Source: Hondaea fermentalgiana (Eukaryota; Sar; Bigyra; Thraustochytrida; Thraustochytriidae). Taken from it: a DNA stretch of 64,000 bases. The position numbers and the translations under genes are program-made. Below, in pieces: positions 26,370 to 36,784 of this stretch. The stretch spans positions 196,617 through 260,616 of the forward strand of contig NPFB01000017.1 in assembly GCA_014084085.1 (NCBI GenBank). Reading direction: 5' to 3'. Numbering within the stretch: position 1 is the stretch's first letter; each line of letters opens with the position of its first letter. Below the pieces are notes generated by a model. That model saw only the letters and a program-made list of their open reading frames with translations, had not been told where the DNA came from and made no database searches.

Positions 26370-27476
26370 TTATCTTCGCCCTCCTCGCGAGCGCGGTCGG
26401 CCCTGTGGCATGCGCCGCCCGCGACCAGGAGACCTCGAGCGACGCGGGGACCTCGAACGGGCCTCGCTTCGACTCGAAGGCATCTCGCTGTAGCCCGAGG
26501 GAGACCGCGAGCGTTCGTCATTCCGCACAGAGGATCGACTCATAGAAGCGTCACGGTCTCGTGGAGGCGGCGGACCCCGGGAAGGTGCCGCCGTCGGGCT
26601 TCGACCAGGCGGAGCAGGAGCGCGCCCTCGCGCTACAGCCTCAAAATATTCTGCGTAAATATCGCCATATGTTCGATCCTTGTATTTTTTACGTTGTGGC
26701 CTCGAATCAGAATTCGTTGGGCTCTTGTTTCCGCTCGTGTTGCTTGGATTTACGTTTGGGGCAGGCGCGTTTGACTTTTTGTGACGCTTAATTTCCACGC
26801 GTTTGCCAAGGAGGTTTTGCATTGTCTGCTCGCTTGCCTTCTCAACGCCCTCGAGGGTCTCAAAAGTAACAAAGGCAAATCCACGGCTGCGCCGGGACTC
26901 GTCATACTTGATGACGGCCTCTTTGACATCACCGTACTGGGAAAAATGGTTCACCAGGTCCTCCTCTTTGGTTTCTGGCAAAAGTCCGCCGACAAAAATC
27001 TTTTTCTCAGGATCGTTGAACTGGGCACCAGCGCGATCCTCGGGTCGATCCTTCGCGGCACCTGTGCCGCTGGCGGAGGCGGAGGCGCCGCCAGCAGCAG
27101 CTGCTGTACCCGTGCCGCCTTCGCTTGGGCCCAGAGGTCTCTCCTTGCGAAAAGCAACCTTGACCTCGACCTCTTTGCCATCGATCTGGTGCATGTGCTG
27201 TTTGCACGCCACATCGAGGCCGTCCTCGGTGGCAAACGAGACGAATCCAAAGCAACGCGATTGGCCGGTGAAGCGATCACGCATCACCTCGGCGGCAACA
27301 ATCTCGCCAAACTGTCCAAAGTAAAGCTCGAGACCTTCGTCTGTGGTTTCCCAACTTAGCCCGCCCACGAAAGCCTTAAAGTCCCCGGGCGCCGCCGCCG
27401 CCACGGGCTCGTCGCCTTCGCCACGTTCACGACCATCGTTTTCCGCCGCAGCTGTCGTTGGCTCTCCTGCCGCCAT
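26370..27476 (-). CDS. two-RRM RNA-binding protein with RS-rich tail (hnRNP A/B or DAZAP1/Musashi type)
   Basis: From Met at 27476 the protein has 368 residues (383 from the upstream Met at 27521). RRM1 has RNP2 KAFVGGLSW and RNP1 RCFGFVSF; RRM2 has RNP2 KIFVGGL and RNP1 SRGFAFVTF. The spacing and the GGL(S/L) strings match the hnRNP A/B, DAZAP1 and Musashi group. An Ala/Gly/Ser-rich linker joins the RRMs. The tail contains YGDIYAEYF, a Pro-rich stretch and many RS/SR dipeptides (RSRSPRRSRSPGRGRR), as in splicing or mRNP factors. Nuclear mRNA processing or shuttling is likely; the targets are unknown. I prefer the second Met because the first 15 codons are Arg/Thr-rich and unconserved-looking. 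Confidence 0.85.
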   Translation of the reverse strand: MAAGEPTTAAAENDGRERGEGDEPVAAAAPGDFKAFVGGLSWETTDEGLELYFGQFGEIVAAEVMRDRFTGQSRCFGFVSFATEDGLDVACKQHMHQIDGKEVEVKVAFRKERPLGPSEGGTGTAAAAGGASASASGTGAAKDRPEDRAGAQFNDPEKKIFVGGLLPETKEEDLVNHFSQYGDVKEAVIKYDESRRSRGFAFVTFETLEGVEKASEQTMQNLLGKRVEIKRHKKSNAPAPNVNPSNTSGNKSPTNSDSRPQRKKYKDRTYGDIYAEYFEAVARGRAPAPPGRSPTAAPSRGPPPPRDRDASMSRSSVRNDERSRSPSGYSEMPSSRSEARSRSPRRSRSPGRGRRMPQGRPRSRGGRR

Positions 27477-27884
27477 CCTAGATTTGCGTCGGGTCGTCAG
27501 CAGTGCTCGAGGCCGCCGCACAGCGAGCGGTTCTGGGCCCGCGACGCTCGCCGCTGCCGCCGCCGCCGCCGCCGCCGCCTGGCCACTCTCCTCCCCGTCT
27601 CACCGGCTGTCGCACAACGCGATACTCTTTTGCTGTGAGACAGCGTGAGACAGGTCGATCGATTAGCTCCTTATGCACAGAGCGGCAGAGAGTTCGCTAG
27701 GATCGATCGAAGAGGATCGATGCGAAGAGGAGCAAGGGTCGGAGGACTTGGCTTGCGAATCAAGGCGATCCTTCTTGCAAGGTGAAAACGTAGTGGTATA
27801 TATAATATATGCTTGCTGGCGTGTGTCGTCAAAAGTACGATTCTTTCCTTCTTCTCTTCTTAAGGGCTGCTGCTTCAACCAGAT
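27477..27884. other. intergenic between two minus-strand genes
   Basis: It contains a GCC-rich run near 27550-27580, GATCGATCGA-type palindromic strings near 27655-27720 and a TATATAATATAT stretch near 27797-27808, which could be a TATA-like element of the RRM gene. No gene is seen. Confidence 0.4.
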
Positions 27885-29117
27885 TTAGATCCACTCGAAG
27901 TCCTCGACATGATCCACATCCTCCGTGCCGAGACTCGGAACTGTGAGCGTCTTTCGACTGCGCGGACTCGGGGACACGGTAGCCCATTCATGCAGGTCCG
28001 CATCGTCCACGGAGGCCACGGAAAAGCCATCTGTTTCAGCACCGTCCGAGGTATCGCCCGCGGCGACATTGGGTTCGACGTCACAGTCCTTGAGCTTGTC
28101 CTCGGGAGCAGGGAAGAGATTCGAGTCCGCACTTGCCTCAAAGCGACCTCGCTTGGCGTCACTCTTCTTGCTCGAGGCCAGAGATGCGGTGGGTGCAGTA
28201 GCCGAAGACGCAGTGCCCGTCGTGGGCGGTTTCGTTGCATCGTTTGCTGGCGTGGTGGCAGAAGCAGAAGAAGCTCGTTCGTCCATGGCCTCGATGAATT
28301 GCTCGGCAAACTGAAAGGTGCGTCGCGCGCCGTTGAACAAAAGCCTCGAAACAATAGCAATGTCGCCTGCGATGTCACTATTGTTATCCATGCTGTCCTC
28401 GCGTTCCCGCTTCATGCCCTTGCTCAGGTCCTCTGGCGTGACGACTTCTTCCTTGGCCTCGGAGCGCGAGCCTCGCGCAGGGGCAAGGCGAGACGAAGGG
28501 CGGGTCAATGTGGAGTACGCAGATTCGTCGCTCGGGTCAGCGTCGTACTCTTCACCTTTCGAAGCCCCGACACAATGCTTTTCCCAGATGAGCGTAAAGT
28601 AGACCTCCCAGAAGCGGTTGTCCGGCATGTACGAGGGCGCTAGCGTGAAGCGAAGCTTGTCGAATTCCGGAATGGCCTGAATGATGCTGCGCGCGTGCTG
28701 GTTCTGCTCCTTGGTCATCGAAAACTTGGCTGTCGTGGGTCTCCGCGCGAGAATCTTGTCGTAAGAGAAAAAGAGTTTCTTGGCGCTCGCTGGGTCTTGC
28801 ATCAGTGTTTGGATGAAGCCATACGTTTCGTGCGATACGCTGGGGTCCAGCATGCCGCTCGATGCCATTCTCGCACGACTTTGCGCTTTCATCTTTTCTC
28901 CAGTGCCAGTGCGTCCCGGTTCTTGGTCCGTACGGAACGTTCGCGTCGACGGACCAGCGGCGGCGCGGGAGGCCCCGGACAATCGCTGCGACGAATGGCG
29001 CGACGCGGGGCCCTCGCCGGGACCCCTCGCCTCCGCTCCTTCATCGACGATGGTTTGCAGCAGCTCCTCCACTGACCCTCGAGCACTCTCCATCATCGAG
29101 CTTATCCTGCCCAGCAT
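27885..29117 (-). CDS. BSD-domain protein
   Basis: The 410-residue protein has one recognisable unit. At about 150-182, LRFTLAPSYMPDNRFWEVYFTLIWEKH shows the aromatic Phe-Trp signature and helix spacing of a BSD domain, found in BTF2-like transcription factors, synapse-associated proteins and DOS2-like proteins. Upstream, SHETYGFIQTLMQDPASAKKLF forms a preceding helix. The rest is low complexity: Ala/Thr/Ser-rich at 265-300, acidic near 340-380, ending DHVEDFEWI. The isolated C-terminal acidic EDFEWI resembles the tail of DOS2/BSD-type proteins. Function is not predictable beyond the domain. The gene precedes the RRM gene on the same strand. Confidence 0.78.
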   Translation of the reverse strand: MLGRISSMMESARGSVEELLQTIVDEGAEARGPGEGPASRHSSQRLSGASRAAAGPSTRTFRTDQEPGRTGTGEKMKAQSRARMASSGMLDPSVSHETYGFIQTLMQDPASAKKLFFSYDKILARRPTTAKFSMTKEQNQHARSIIQAIPEFDKLRFTLAPSYMPDNRFWEVYFTLIWEKHCVGASKGEEYDADPSDESAYSTLTRPSSRLAPARGSRSEAKEEVVTPEDLSKGMKREREDSMDNNSDIAGDIAIVSRLLFNGARRTFQFAEQFIEAMDERASSASATTPANDATKPPTTGTASSATAPTASLASSKKSDAKRGRFEASADSNLFPAPEDKLKDCDVEPNVAAGDTSDGAETDGFSVASVDDADLHEWATVSPSPRSRKTLTVPSLGTEDVDHVEDFEWI

Positions 29118-31003
29118 CTTTCTTGGCTGGCGGCGTCTCTGGGCCCGCGCTCACAATCGACAATACCCGGCCGACCAACCAACACCCCGCCTCGCGGTCG
29201 CGCAGCAGCAGCAGACGCCGTGGACGATCTTCTCCTTCGCGCCGCTGTGCCTCCGCGCTATCCTATCCCAATGGGTCTGGATGGATGAATGAATGAATGA
29301 ATGGATGAATAAAAGTCTGCGCGAGCCAAGAACGCCAAAACCCGGCCCGGGCGACTTCGAGGCTTTCTTCTCCCGCCCCCTTTTCTCGCCCAGTGGGACG
29401 TACACGGACCAAGCAAGCAGGCGAGAAAGCAGGCAAGAAGGCAGGCAGGAGCGGACCCGCGTCTGCGTCGCGCTCGCGGCGGGCACGTCTACGTGCCTCT
29501 GCCCGACCGACCGACCGATGGGCCGCGCGCGCGCGCGCCTCGCCTCGTCTTGCTGATCCGGGTCCGGGCGGGGCGACCGGGGCGACCGGGGCGGGCGGGC
29601 GAAGGCGCGAGCGAGCCTGCGTTTGGTTTTGATTTGGTTTGATTGATTTTGAATTCGAATTTGATTGTCATCGATTTGAATGGCGATTCTTTATAGTTGC
29701 ATTGGATTTGACTGTGAATGGAATTTGAACTCGAGCCGCCTTTTTCTTTCTTTTGCTCCTTTCTTTCTTTTCTTCTTCCTTTCTTTCCCGCGGCCGTCTC
29801 TGGGCGCGCCGCCCTCCGGCTGCCTCTGGCGCGCCGCCCTCTGCGCCGCGCTTGCGTCGCGGCGCCCCGCGCGGCCCCCGCTCCCCCTCCGCCCTCTGCG
29901 GCGCCGCCGCGGTCGGGGTTCCGCACTCTGCGCGGGGGCGTGCGCGGGTTCGCCGCGCGGCCGCCACCGCAACAGTCACAGCCCCTCTGCCCCCGGGCCG
30001 CGCAGAGGGCCGCAGAGGGCGGCGGGGGGCGGGAGATTTCTTCTTGCGCGGGGGGGAGGGCACCTACTATACATACCACCGTGCGAGCGCGATCTTCGCG
30101 AGGCGCGAGACGCTGCAGCTCTCGCAGGCGCCATGGAAATGGTCGCAGGCCGCACCGGTCGGAGAAACAGACGCGCAATCAATCAGCGCTGGCGCTCGCG
30201 CTCCCGGAGACCGTCCGCGGCGGCGGCGGCACGCGACCCGAGCGCGCGTAGCGGCGAGTCTCTCTCTGGAGGAGGCGAGCGAGCTGGAAAGGCGTTCGTT
30301 CTCGCGCAGCTTCACGCTCGAGCTCGAGCTCGAGCTTGGGCTACAAAAAGGGAAGGCCTTAGCGGCACCGGCAGCAGGAGAGCCGTGCCTTGCAAGTTGT
30401 CTCGTCTTGTCTTGTCTTGTCTCGTCGATTTGGTCTTGCAAAGGCGACAAAGATGATGTCCACATCCACCAGCCTGACAGTGAGTGTTCATCGAGGGGGC
30501 GGGCGTCGAGGGGCGAGCGAAGGTCGGTTGGCGGCCAGGCGCGCGAGCGTGGCGTGGCATTGACGTATAGCATTGTAGCATGGCATGGCGCGCCGTGGCA
30601 GTTTCGCCTCTGGGACTTGGGATCAAAACCTTGCGGGTCGAAGATGGACGCTCCCTCCGCGCGCAACGGACGAGACCTGACGTGTGGGGGACCCGTGCGG
30701 TTGACGGAATGGATGGCTGGATGGATCGATGAATGATTACGTTGTTGGACGTTGCTCTTATTGGAAAATGGCATGTTGGGGAGAGAAAGAGAAGGAGAAG
30801 TAGAAGGTGTAATGGCGACCGACGTTCTGGCTGACGTTGTTGGCAACTTGAAAACCAAGACCAAAAAAATGAGAAACGAAAACAAGACCAGATTTGAGAA
30901 AAAAAAAAGCTGCTCATTACATATCATATACCGCGCCAGCCAGACATTGAGCCAAATTTTCCAAAAAGAAAGAAAGAAAGGAAGGAAGAAAAGAAAAAAG
31001 GGA
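29118..31003. other. long intergenic region, extremely GC-rich core
   Basis: About 1.9 kb between the LSG1 stop and the BSD-gene start, both minus strand. It has a GAAT repeat (29285-29310), a T/A-rich TTTGATT-type block at 29630-29735 and a very GC-rich core at 29790-30060. Several long frames are open on both strands there, but they are Arg/Ala/Pro/Gly runs without domain pattern. I see no supportable gene. Confidence 0.45.
29285..29310. repeat. GAAT tetranucleotide microsatellite
   Basis: Imperfect GAAT units upstream of the BSD-domain gene. A similar repeat is at 42357-42374. Confidence 0.85.
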
Positions 31004-32944
31004 TCACTTGGACGCACTAGGCGCGATGCCCTTGTGCTCGACGCGGGTAAAGGTCTTGCCTTGATTGTTCTTGCCAGCCTGCTTGGCCGCAAAAAAGGTC
31101 CCGCCTCCATATGGATCCGGGTCCCGAGCCTTGCGGTGCTTGCGCCCATGGCGACGCTTGGTGCGCGACTTGAGTGCGGTAGGATCCGACTTGGTCGTCT
31201 CGTCGTAAATGAGCTGATCGTCAGCATCAGTGCCTGCAAGCTCGAGCATCTCCAGCTGCGCCTCGAGACTCTCGTCAAGAATCGTGGCATCCACACCGCT
31301 ACCAACGGCAAAATCCGCGCCATCGTTGTCGTCGTCGTCGTCGACCTCAAGATCCTCGCGATTCGCGCCAGTATCAGACCCAACGGGCGGCACAGGAGCC
31401 CGACCCGCTAGCGTCGCCGATGCTGGCACGTCGAGCGAAGGGGGTGGGCAGCAATAGCAAAGCTTGCCGCGCACGAAATCCTTGAGCATGATACGAGCAC
31501 CGTACGCCTCATTGTATCGGTCGTGACCGCTTCCCATGTAGCCTCGCTTTTTGCAGAATTCCTCAATCAGCATCTCAGCAGGAACGCGCGTAATCGTCGG
31601 TGCGAGCGGAAACTCCATCGCATACGTGCGCTCAAAGGTCTCGCGGTTCAGGCACGAACTCACCACCTGCACGGCGGGAACGAAATCGCGACCGCGAATC
31701 TCGTCAATCGGCAAGATACCATTGCAAAGCAAATCCGCCTTGGTCTTCATAAAGGTGGGGAACACCAAACCGGGACAATCACAGAGAATGGTCTTGTCAG
31801 AAAGATGGAGCGTCTGAAAGTGCTTCGTGTGGCCTGGCGTCGCCGCGACCGACACTCGCGTCGTCGAGTGGTCCGTCGCCGTCACGCCAACGATGACGTT
31901 AATCACAGAGCTCTTGCCTACGTTCGGGTAACCAATCATACCCAGTGTCGCCTTGCCCTCGGCGTCCGCTGGGCGCATCTCGGCCGCAAGTGTCTCCAGC
32001 AAATGCAAGAGCTCCATGCGGTGAAGCATGCGAGGCGTACTATGCGTAACAGCCCCACCATTGCTGCTGCCCTCGCTCTTGTCCGTCGCTTCCGCATTGG
32101 GCGCGCTTTGCTCCTCTTCTCGGCGATCCGATCCCGCCGACTTGGCCTTATCCAAGACTGCCTGCTCTTGCTTCGCCGAGAAAAACACAAATCGAATGCC
32201 CTTTGCCTTGAAGTATGTACACCAAGCGTCGCGCAGCTCATCTGAGAGAAAATCAGCCTTGTTGACCAGAAGAAGATTGCTCTTGTGCACGCTCAAATCG
32301 CGCGCAAAGCTTTCCACGTCCGCGCAACGGAACAGCAATGGGTTTCGCGCATCGACAACTTGGACGACGAGATCGCTGCGCTCCACCACGCGCCAAAGTT
32401 GGCGCCAGTAGTCAAGGTTCTTTTCGAACGGAGTCACTTGGAGCCGCTCGTTCGAGGCCTCCAGGGCTGCGATCGAACGTCGCCACACGAGAAAGGACTC
32501 GCGTTCCTTCTCAGCCAGCTCCTTGGCCGTCATCTCTCGCGTCCACTTTGGTCGTCTCGGAATCGGGAGACTGCGAAAGTCAAACGTGCCAAGTTCAGAA
32601 GCGCCACCAGCACCTGATCTGTTGCCGCCGGCGCCGCCTGCGCCATCCTCCTCGGCCTCCTCGTCCATGTCAATGATACGTGAGGCCCGCTGGGCCTCAA
32701 AAGTTCTCCCGGAGAGGATGGCATCAGCAAGAAAAGCTTCGAGCTGTCCAGTTTCCGTGACGGACTTGGTCGTCTTGGCCACGCTCTCAAAGCCGAGCGC
32801 GGCGATCGTCTCCGCCTCGGCGTCGTCGTCGCCGGCCAGTCGTGCCGCGCGTTTCTGCTGTCTGGATCGCTTCTTCCCGTTCACGAGGGCCGCGCCCAGA
32901 GCGGCGCCGCCGCGCCTCGCCCCGCGGCTCTTGCCCTTGCCCAT
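31004..32944 (-). CDS. LSG1: LSG1-type circularly permuted GTPase, 60S ribosome biogenesis
   Basis: The 646-residue protein has the permuted GTPase order of the YlqF/nucleostemin/LSG1 family: DARNPLLFR (198-206), G4 NKAD (228-231), then G1 GYPNVGKSS (338-346), TPGHTKHFQT (369-378) and G3 DCPG (389-392). The Lys/Arg-rich start MGKGKSRGARRGG and the YWRQLWRV segment are characteristic of LSG1, which in yeast acts in the cytoplasm to release NMD3 from pre-60S subunits. An acidic run (DLEVDDDDDNDG) near 535 and a basic C-terminus (KSRTKRRHGRKHRKARDPDPYGG) match the family. An acidic/Ser linker at 265-305 is inserted before G1. Family call is secure. Confidence 0.95.
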   Translation of the reverse strand: MGKGKSRGARRGGAALGAALVNGKKRSRQQKRAARLAGDDDAEAETIAALGFESVAKTTKSVTETGQLEAFLADAILSGRTFEAQRASRIIDMDEEAEEDGAGGAGGNRSGAGGASELGTFDFRSLPIPRRPKWTREMTAKELAEKERESFLVWRRSIAALEASNERLQVTPFEKNLDYWRQLWRVVERSDLVVQVVDARNPLLFRCADVESFARDLSVHKSNLLLVNKADFLSDELRDAWCTYFKAKGIRFVFFSAKQEQAVLDKAKSAGSDRREEEQSAPNAEATDKSEGSSNGGAVTHSTPRMLHRMELLHLLETLAAEMRPADAEGKATLGMIGYPNVGKSSVINVIVGVTATDHSTTRVSVAATPGHTKHFQTLHLSDKTILCDCPGLVFPTFMKTKADLLCNGILPIDEIRGRDFVPAVQVVSSCLNRETFERTYAMEFPLAPTITRVPAEMLIEEFCKKRGYMGSGHDRYNEAYGARIMLKDFVRGKLCYCCPPPSLDVPASATLAGRAPVPPVGSDTGANREDLEVDDDDDNDGADFAVGSGVDATILDESLEAQLEMLELAGTDADDQLIYDETTKSDPTALKSRTKRRHGRKHRKARDPDPYGGGTFFAAKQAGKNNQGKTFTRVEHKGIAPSASK

Positions 32945-33225
32945 TTTCCTGCCTTCGCGACCTCCGTAGTCTCTGCGCGCGCGCGTGCGCTCGCGCCTTT
33001 CCGAGAGAGAGAGAGAGTTCTGCCGCCTCGCTCGAGTTTTTACGCGCGCTCTCGGTCGGTGGCCACCTCGGAGCCAATGCTCTTTGGGGCACTTATCCTC
33101 TTCCTTTAGGTCTCTTTCATTTTCTTTATTTTTTTATTTTTTTTATTATCTTTGGCCAAAACAAGCATGGAACCATTCAGTCTGGGATGCGATGAATCAT
33201 TTGTTGCCTTCTGACTCTCGAGTAG

Positions 33226-33226
<1 letters not shown>

Positions 33227-33268
<42 letters not shown>
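33227..33268. repeat. CAG trinucleotide repeat (14 units)
   Basis: Fourteen perfect CAG units in non-coding sequence between LSG1 and the phosphoglucomutase gene. Confidence 0.95.
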
Positions 33269-33269
<1 letters not shown>

Positions 33270-34040
33270 TGCAGGTGATCTGCTGGTTGCTGTGGCTGGT
33301 GTGAAGTAGCAATGTAAAAGTGCGAGCGAAAGAAAGAGTCTCTGCTTTCTCAAGCGAACACAGTCTGGCGCTCGAATGTGACGTGAGTGAAGACACGAGT
33401 GTGGGCTCGTTGACGAGCGCAAATTGGAAATGCACATCAACTCTATCCCCTCCTCAAAAGGGAATGGAGAACCAAAGCTCGCGGCAAATCAGGGCTGTGA
33501 GTCTTGGTGGAAGGTCGATCTCGATTCAATCCAGGTGAGCTGCAAGACGCACGCTGCTGCTGCGGTTCGCAGCTGCTTTCTCTTAGACAACTGGGAACAA
33601 AGAGAGGTCGGAGATGACTCTGCTTGCATTGTTGATGATGCGTGATCCGGCAGCGGATGTACCCCAGTCGCCGCTAGTGAATCTTCGGAACGCCGAGCAG
33701 CTGCTGCAGCTGCTGCAAGAAAGCTAGCTCCTCAAAGCGCAATCCTCCAGTCTTCGTCACCGCCAGCGCTACGTCCGAGGATTCTGGGCTCTTTGCACAG
33801 TAGGCAGGTCACATCTGTAGGACTCCTCGCAAGACCCAACTCCACAAACATGAAAGAGCTGCAGCAGCTTCGCCACGCACACGGCACAGGGACAGTTTGA
33901 TGGTGTCTTCCGAGGGCGAAGTTCCGCCCTGCGGCGAGCTGGCCCAGGGACCAGCGGCGGCAGCGGCGCGCGCGCGCGTGGGAGAAGCAGCTAGCTGCTG
34001 GCTGCTGGCGGCAGGCGGAACTTGGCATGGGCGGAGCATT

Positions 34041-34076
<36 letters not shown>
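34041..34076. repeat. TGGC tetranucleotide microsatellite (9 units)
   Basis: Nine perfect TGGC units in the divergent upstream region. Confidence 0.95.
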
Positions 34077-34078
<2 letters not shown>

Positions 34079-34471
34079 TCTGCAGTCTGGCTGGGCTGGC
34101 AGAGGAGTGAGTTCCTTGCGGGGAGGGGAGGGAGAGGGCGGCGGTCCGCTGCAGCTTGGACGAAGCAGGATGGAAGTCCAGCCAGACATACCTATAGCTA
34201 TACAAAGAGTGGCACTTGTCAACTTTCTTCAACCATGGCAAGACACTATAGTTCACTTGTAGCAGCCAGCAGGTCAAAGCAGCGTTCAAGTGCTGGTGGT
34301 CGTTCGTTCTCGTGATTCAAATTCAAATTCAAACTCAAATTGCAAAAATCCAAAAGCAAATTTGAAATCGAGGAGGACAAGAAGAACAAGAAGGAAGAAG
34401 GAGAAGCGCAGGGCGAGACGCGGCGACGTGGAGCGCGACGAAGCGAGGACACGGAGAAGAAAAGAAGCACG

Positions 34472-36298
34472 ATGGTGCAGAGTGCAGAGGATGCTCGCGC
34501 GGCAGCCGTGCAGTGGGTGAGCTGGGACCCGAACGAGGAAACCCGCGCGGCCGTGGAGAGGCTCATTGCGGAAAACGACGAGGCCGGCCTCATGGAGGCG
34601 TTCGGGTCCCGCGTCGCCTTCGGCACCGCTGGCCTCCGCGGCGAAATGGGTCCCGGCACGGCGCGCGTCAATGACCTCGTGGCACTCCAGACCGTCCAGG
34701 GCCTCATCAAGTACCTTGAAAAGACGCTCGGCGAAGACAAGGTCAAGGAACGCGGAATCGTCATTGGATTTGATCACCGCCGCCGCGGCACCCTCACTTC
34801 CAAGGGCTTCGCCGCCATCATGGCTGCTGCTTGCCAGCTCCGCGGCATCAAGGTATACTTTCTGCGCGAAATCGTCGCGACACCTTTTGTACCCTTTGCC
34901 GTCGCCAAGTATGGCGCGGCCGCAGGTATCATGGAAACCTGCAGCCACAACCCGCGCCCGGACGGAGGCATCAAGATTTACTGGGAAAACGCTGTCCAGC
35001 TTCTCTCCCCTCACGACGTCGGCATCGCCGAATCCATTGCGGACAACCTTGAGCCCTGGAGCCCCGAAGTGGGCAAGGCGACCATGGAGTCCATCCTGGA
35101 AAAGGGGGCCCACGACGTCCTCGACGAAGTCGCAGACGCCTACTACGAGAGCCTCGCTGCCAAGCTCTGCCGCTACAAGGAAGACAACGCAGCTTCCGAC
35201 CTCAAGGTGGCCTATTCTGCCATGCATGGTGTAGGTCACGAGTGGGCCAAGCGCAGTTTCAAAACCTTTGGTCACCCGGCCTTTACTCCAGTCGACTCCC
35301 AGGTCGAACCGGACCCGGAGTTCCCGACCGTACCTTTCCCCAACCCGGAGGAGAAGGGCGCTCTCGACCCGGCCATTGAGGCTGCTGACAGCGCGGGATG
35401 CACGCTCATTCTCGCCAACGACCCGGACGCAGACCGCCTCGCCGTGGCCGAAAAGCTCGCTGACGGCTCTGGCTGGAAGGTGTTCACGGGCAATGAAATC
35501 GGAGCCCTGCTCGGGTTCTGGGAGTGGACCAACTACCAACGCCACAAGCAGCCCAAGGAGAACGACGACGCAAAACGCCAGCGGCCCAGCAAGGGCGCTG
35601 CCATGGTCGCTTCGACAGTTTCGTCCAAGATGCTCAAGGCGGTTGGCGACGCCGAGGGATTCCGCTTTGATGAATGCCTCACGGGCTTCAAGTGGATCGG
35701 TAACCGGTCCCTCGAGCTTCGCGACGAGGGCTACGATGTCATTTTCGGCTTTGAGGAAGCCATTGGCTTTTGCATCGGAGACATGGTCCCCGACAAGGAC
35801 GGCATTAGCGCCATGTCTGTCTTTACTGAGATGGCCGCTCAGCTCAAGAAGGAGGGCAAGACCTGCGCAGAGCACCTTGTCTCCCTCCAGGAAAAGTACG
35901 GCTACTTTTTGACCAACAACGGTTACGTGCTCAGCCGCGACGTCAAGGCCAACAAGCGCGTTTTTGCGGCTCTTGGTGGCAATGGCAAGTATGTTGAGAC
36001 CTGCGGAAAGTACAAGGTCAAAGACGTCCGCGATCTTCTCGCCCCAGGTTTTGATTCGTCGCAGCCCAACAAAATGCCCATCCTTCCGGTGTCATCGTCC
36101 AGCAGCATGCTCACTTTCACATTCGAGAACGGCTGCGTCGTCACCCTTCGCATGAGCGGTACTGAACCCAAGCTCAAGTACTATTGCGAAATGGGTGGCG
36201 AGGATCCGGAAAAGGTCCGCGCGGAACTCGACGATCTCGTCGAAAATGGAATTCGTGGTGACTGGCTCAAGGATCTCATCGCCAGCGATGAGCCTTAA
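34472..36298 (+). CDS. PGM2: phosphoglucomutase / phosphopentomutase (PGM2 type)
   Basis: From ATG 34472 the enzyme has 608 residues and belongs to the alpha-D-phosphohexomutase superfamily. It should move phosphate between C1 and C6 of glucose or C1 and C5 of ribose. Visible signatures are GTAGLRGEMGPG (51-62), the phosphoserine loop CSHNP (Ser158; usually TASHNP), the metal loop DPDADR (317-322), the sugar-binding GFEEAIG (426-432) and the phosphate-binding RMSGTEPKLKYY near the C-terminus. The early GTAGLR string and overall length fit the PGM2/PGM2L1 subgroup rather than PGM1. Codon choice is strongly biased to C-ending codons, as in highly expressed genes. The frame is open to 34340, but those residues are Lys/Arg-rich 5' UTR. 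Confidence 0.94.
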   Translation: MVQSAEDARAAAVQWVSWDPNEETRAAVERLIAENDEAGLMEAFGSRVAFGTAGLRGEMGPGTARVNDLVALQTVQGLIKYLEKTLGEDKVKERGIVIGFDHRRRGTLTSKGFAAIMAAACQLRGIKVYFLREIVATPFVPFAVAKYGAAAGIMETCSHNPRPDGGIKIYWENAVQLLSPHDVGIAESIADNLEPWSPEVGKATMESILEKGAHDVLDEVADAYYESLAAKLCRYKEDNAASDLKVAYSAMHGVGHEWAKRSFKTFGHPAFTPVDSQVEPDPEFPTVPFPNPEEKGALDPAIEAADSAGCTLILANDPDADRLAVAEKLADGSGWKVFTGNEIGALLGFWEWTNYQRHKQPKENDDAKRQRPSKGAAMVASTVSSKMLKAVGDAEGFRFDECLTGFKWIGNRSLELRDEGYDVIFGFEEAIGFCIGDMVPDKDGISAMSVFTEMAAQLKKEGKTCAEHLVSLQEKYGYFLTNNGYVLSRDVKANKRVFAALGGNGKYVETCGKYKVKDVRDLLAPGFDSSQPNKMPILPVSSSSSMLTFTFENGCVVTLRMSGTEPKLKYYCEMGGEDPEKVRAELDDLVENGIRGDWLKDLIASDEP

Positions 36299-36494
36299 GT
36301 TGAGCCGGGACTTTCCGCAAGCCCTTCAATGATGCGCCAACTTCGCCACACCGGCAGAATTCTGCGAAAAAAGAAAAAGAAAAGAAAAGACGTTGGCTCA
36401 TGATTATGAAACAAACAAGCGAACAAACAAGCAAACAAAATTCTTTCCTCCTTTGTCTCCACATCAATTTCTTACCACCCTCGCCATCAATGTC

Positions 36495-36780
36495 ATGAAA
36501 GTGAGCTTCCTTGTCTCGCTGCGTCTTGAGATGGCTGAGCTCTGGAACGATCAGGCCAAAGAGGCCACGCCGATCGACCTTCTGCGCAACTACTATGCCT
36601 TTTACATCAAAGACCGCCCCCTTGCTTTCGGCCATTAGCGACCTTCTCGAATAGTTTCAGGCCAACGAAATCAAAAAGGAGCGTATGAAGTTGACAGAGC
36701 AGCTTTTGCGTCTCGATGTCCACGGCCGCTTCCTCTGAAACGACAACTTCTAGCGGTACAAGGACAATCACTCGTTTTAA
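36495..36780 (+). pseudogene. decayed coding remnant of unknown family
   Basis: Two adjacent frames read like parts of one helical protein. The first (ATG 36495) encodes MAELWNDQAKEATPIDLLRN and stops at 36636. The +1-shifted second frame continues with SAISDLLE, a TAG at 36652, then ANEIKKERMKLTEQLLRLDV, a TGA at 36736, a TAG at 36751 and a final TAA at 36778. Codon choice is C/G-ending and gene-like on both sides of the breaks. No GT donor lies suitably between the frames to explain this by splicing. I interpret it as a pseudogene with one frameshift and three in-frame stops. The parent family is unknown. Confidence 0.4.
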
Positions 36781-36784
36781 GTGT

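Larger units (their letters stand above)
32945..34471. promoter_or_regulatory. head-to-head region of LSG1 and phosphoglucomutase genes
   Basis: About 1.5 kb holding a (GA)n run near 33004-33016, 14 CAG units (33227-33268), nine TGGC units (34041-34076) and, just before the phosphoglucomutase start, a TTCAAA-rich stretch (34316-34370) probably in its 5' UTR. No gene is supported. Confidence 0.45.

Noticed and set aside
29489..30736. Overlapping long frames in the LSG1/BSD gap
   Set aside because: No hydrophobic core, motif or biased codon use; they are explained by extreme GC content and simple repeats.
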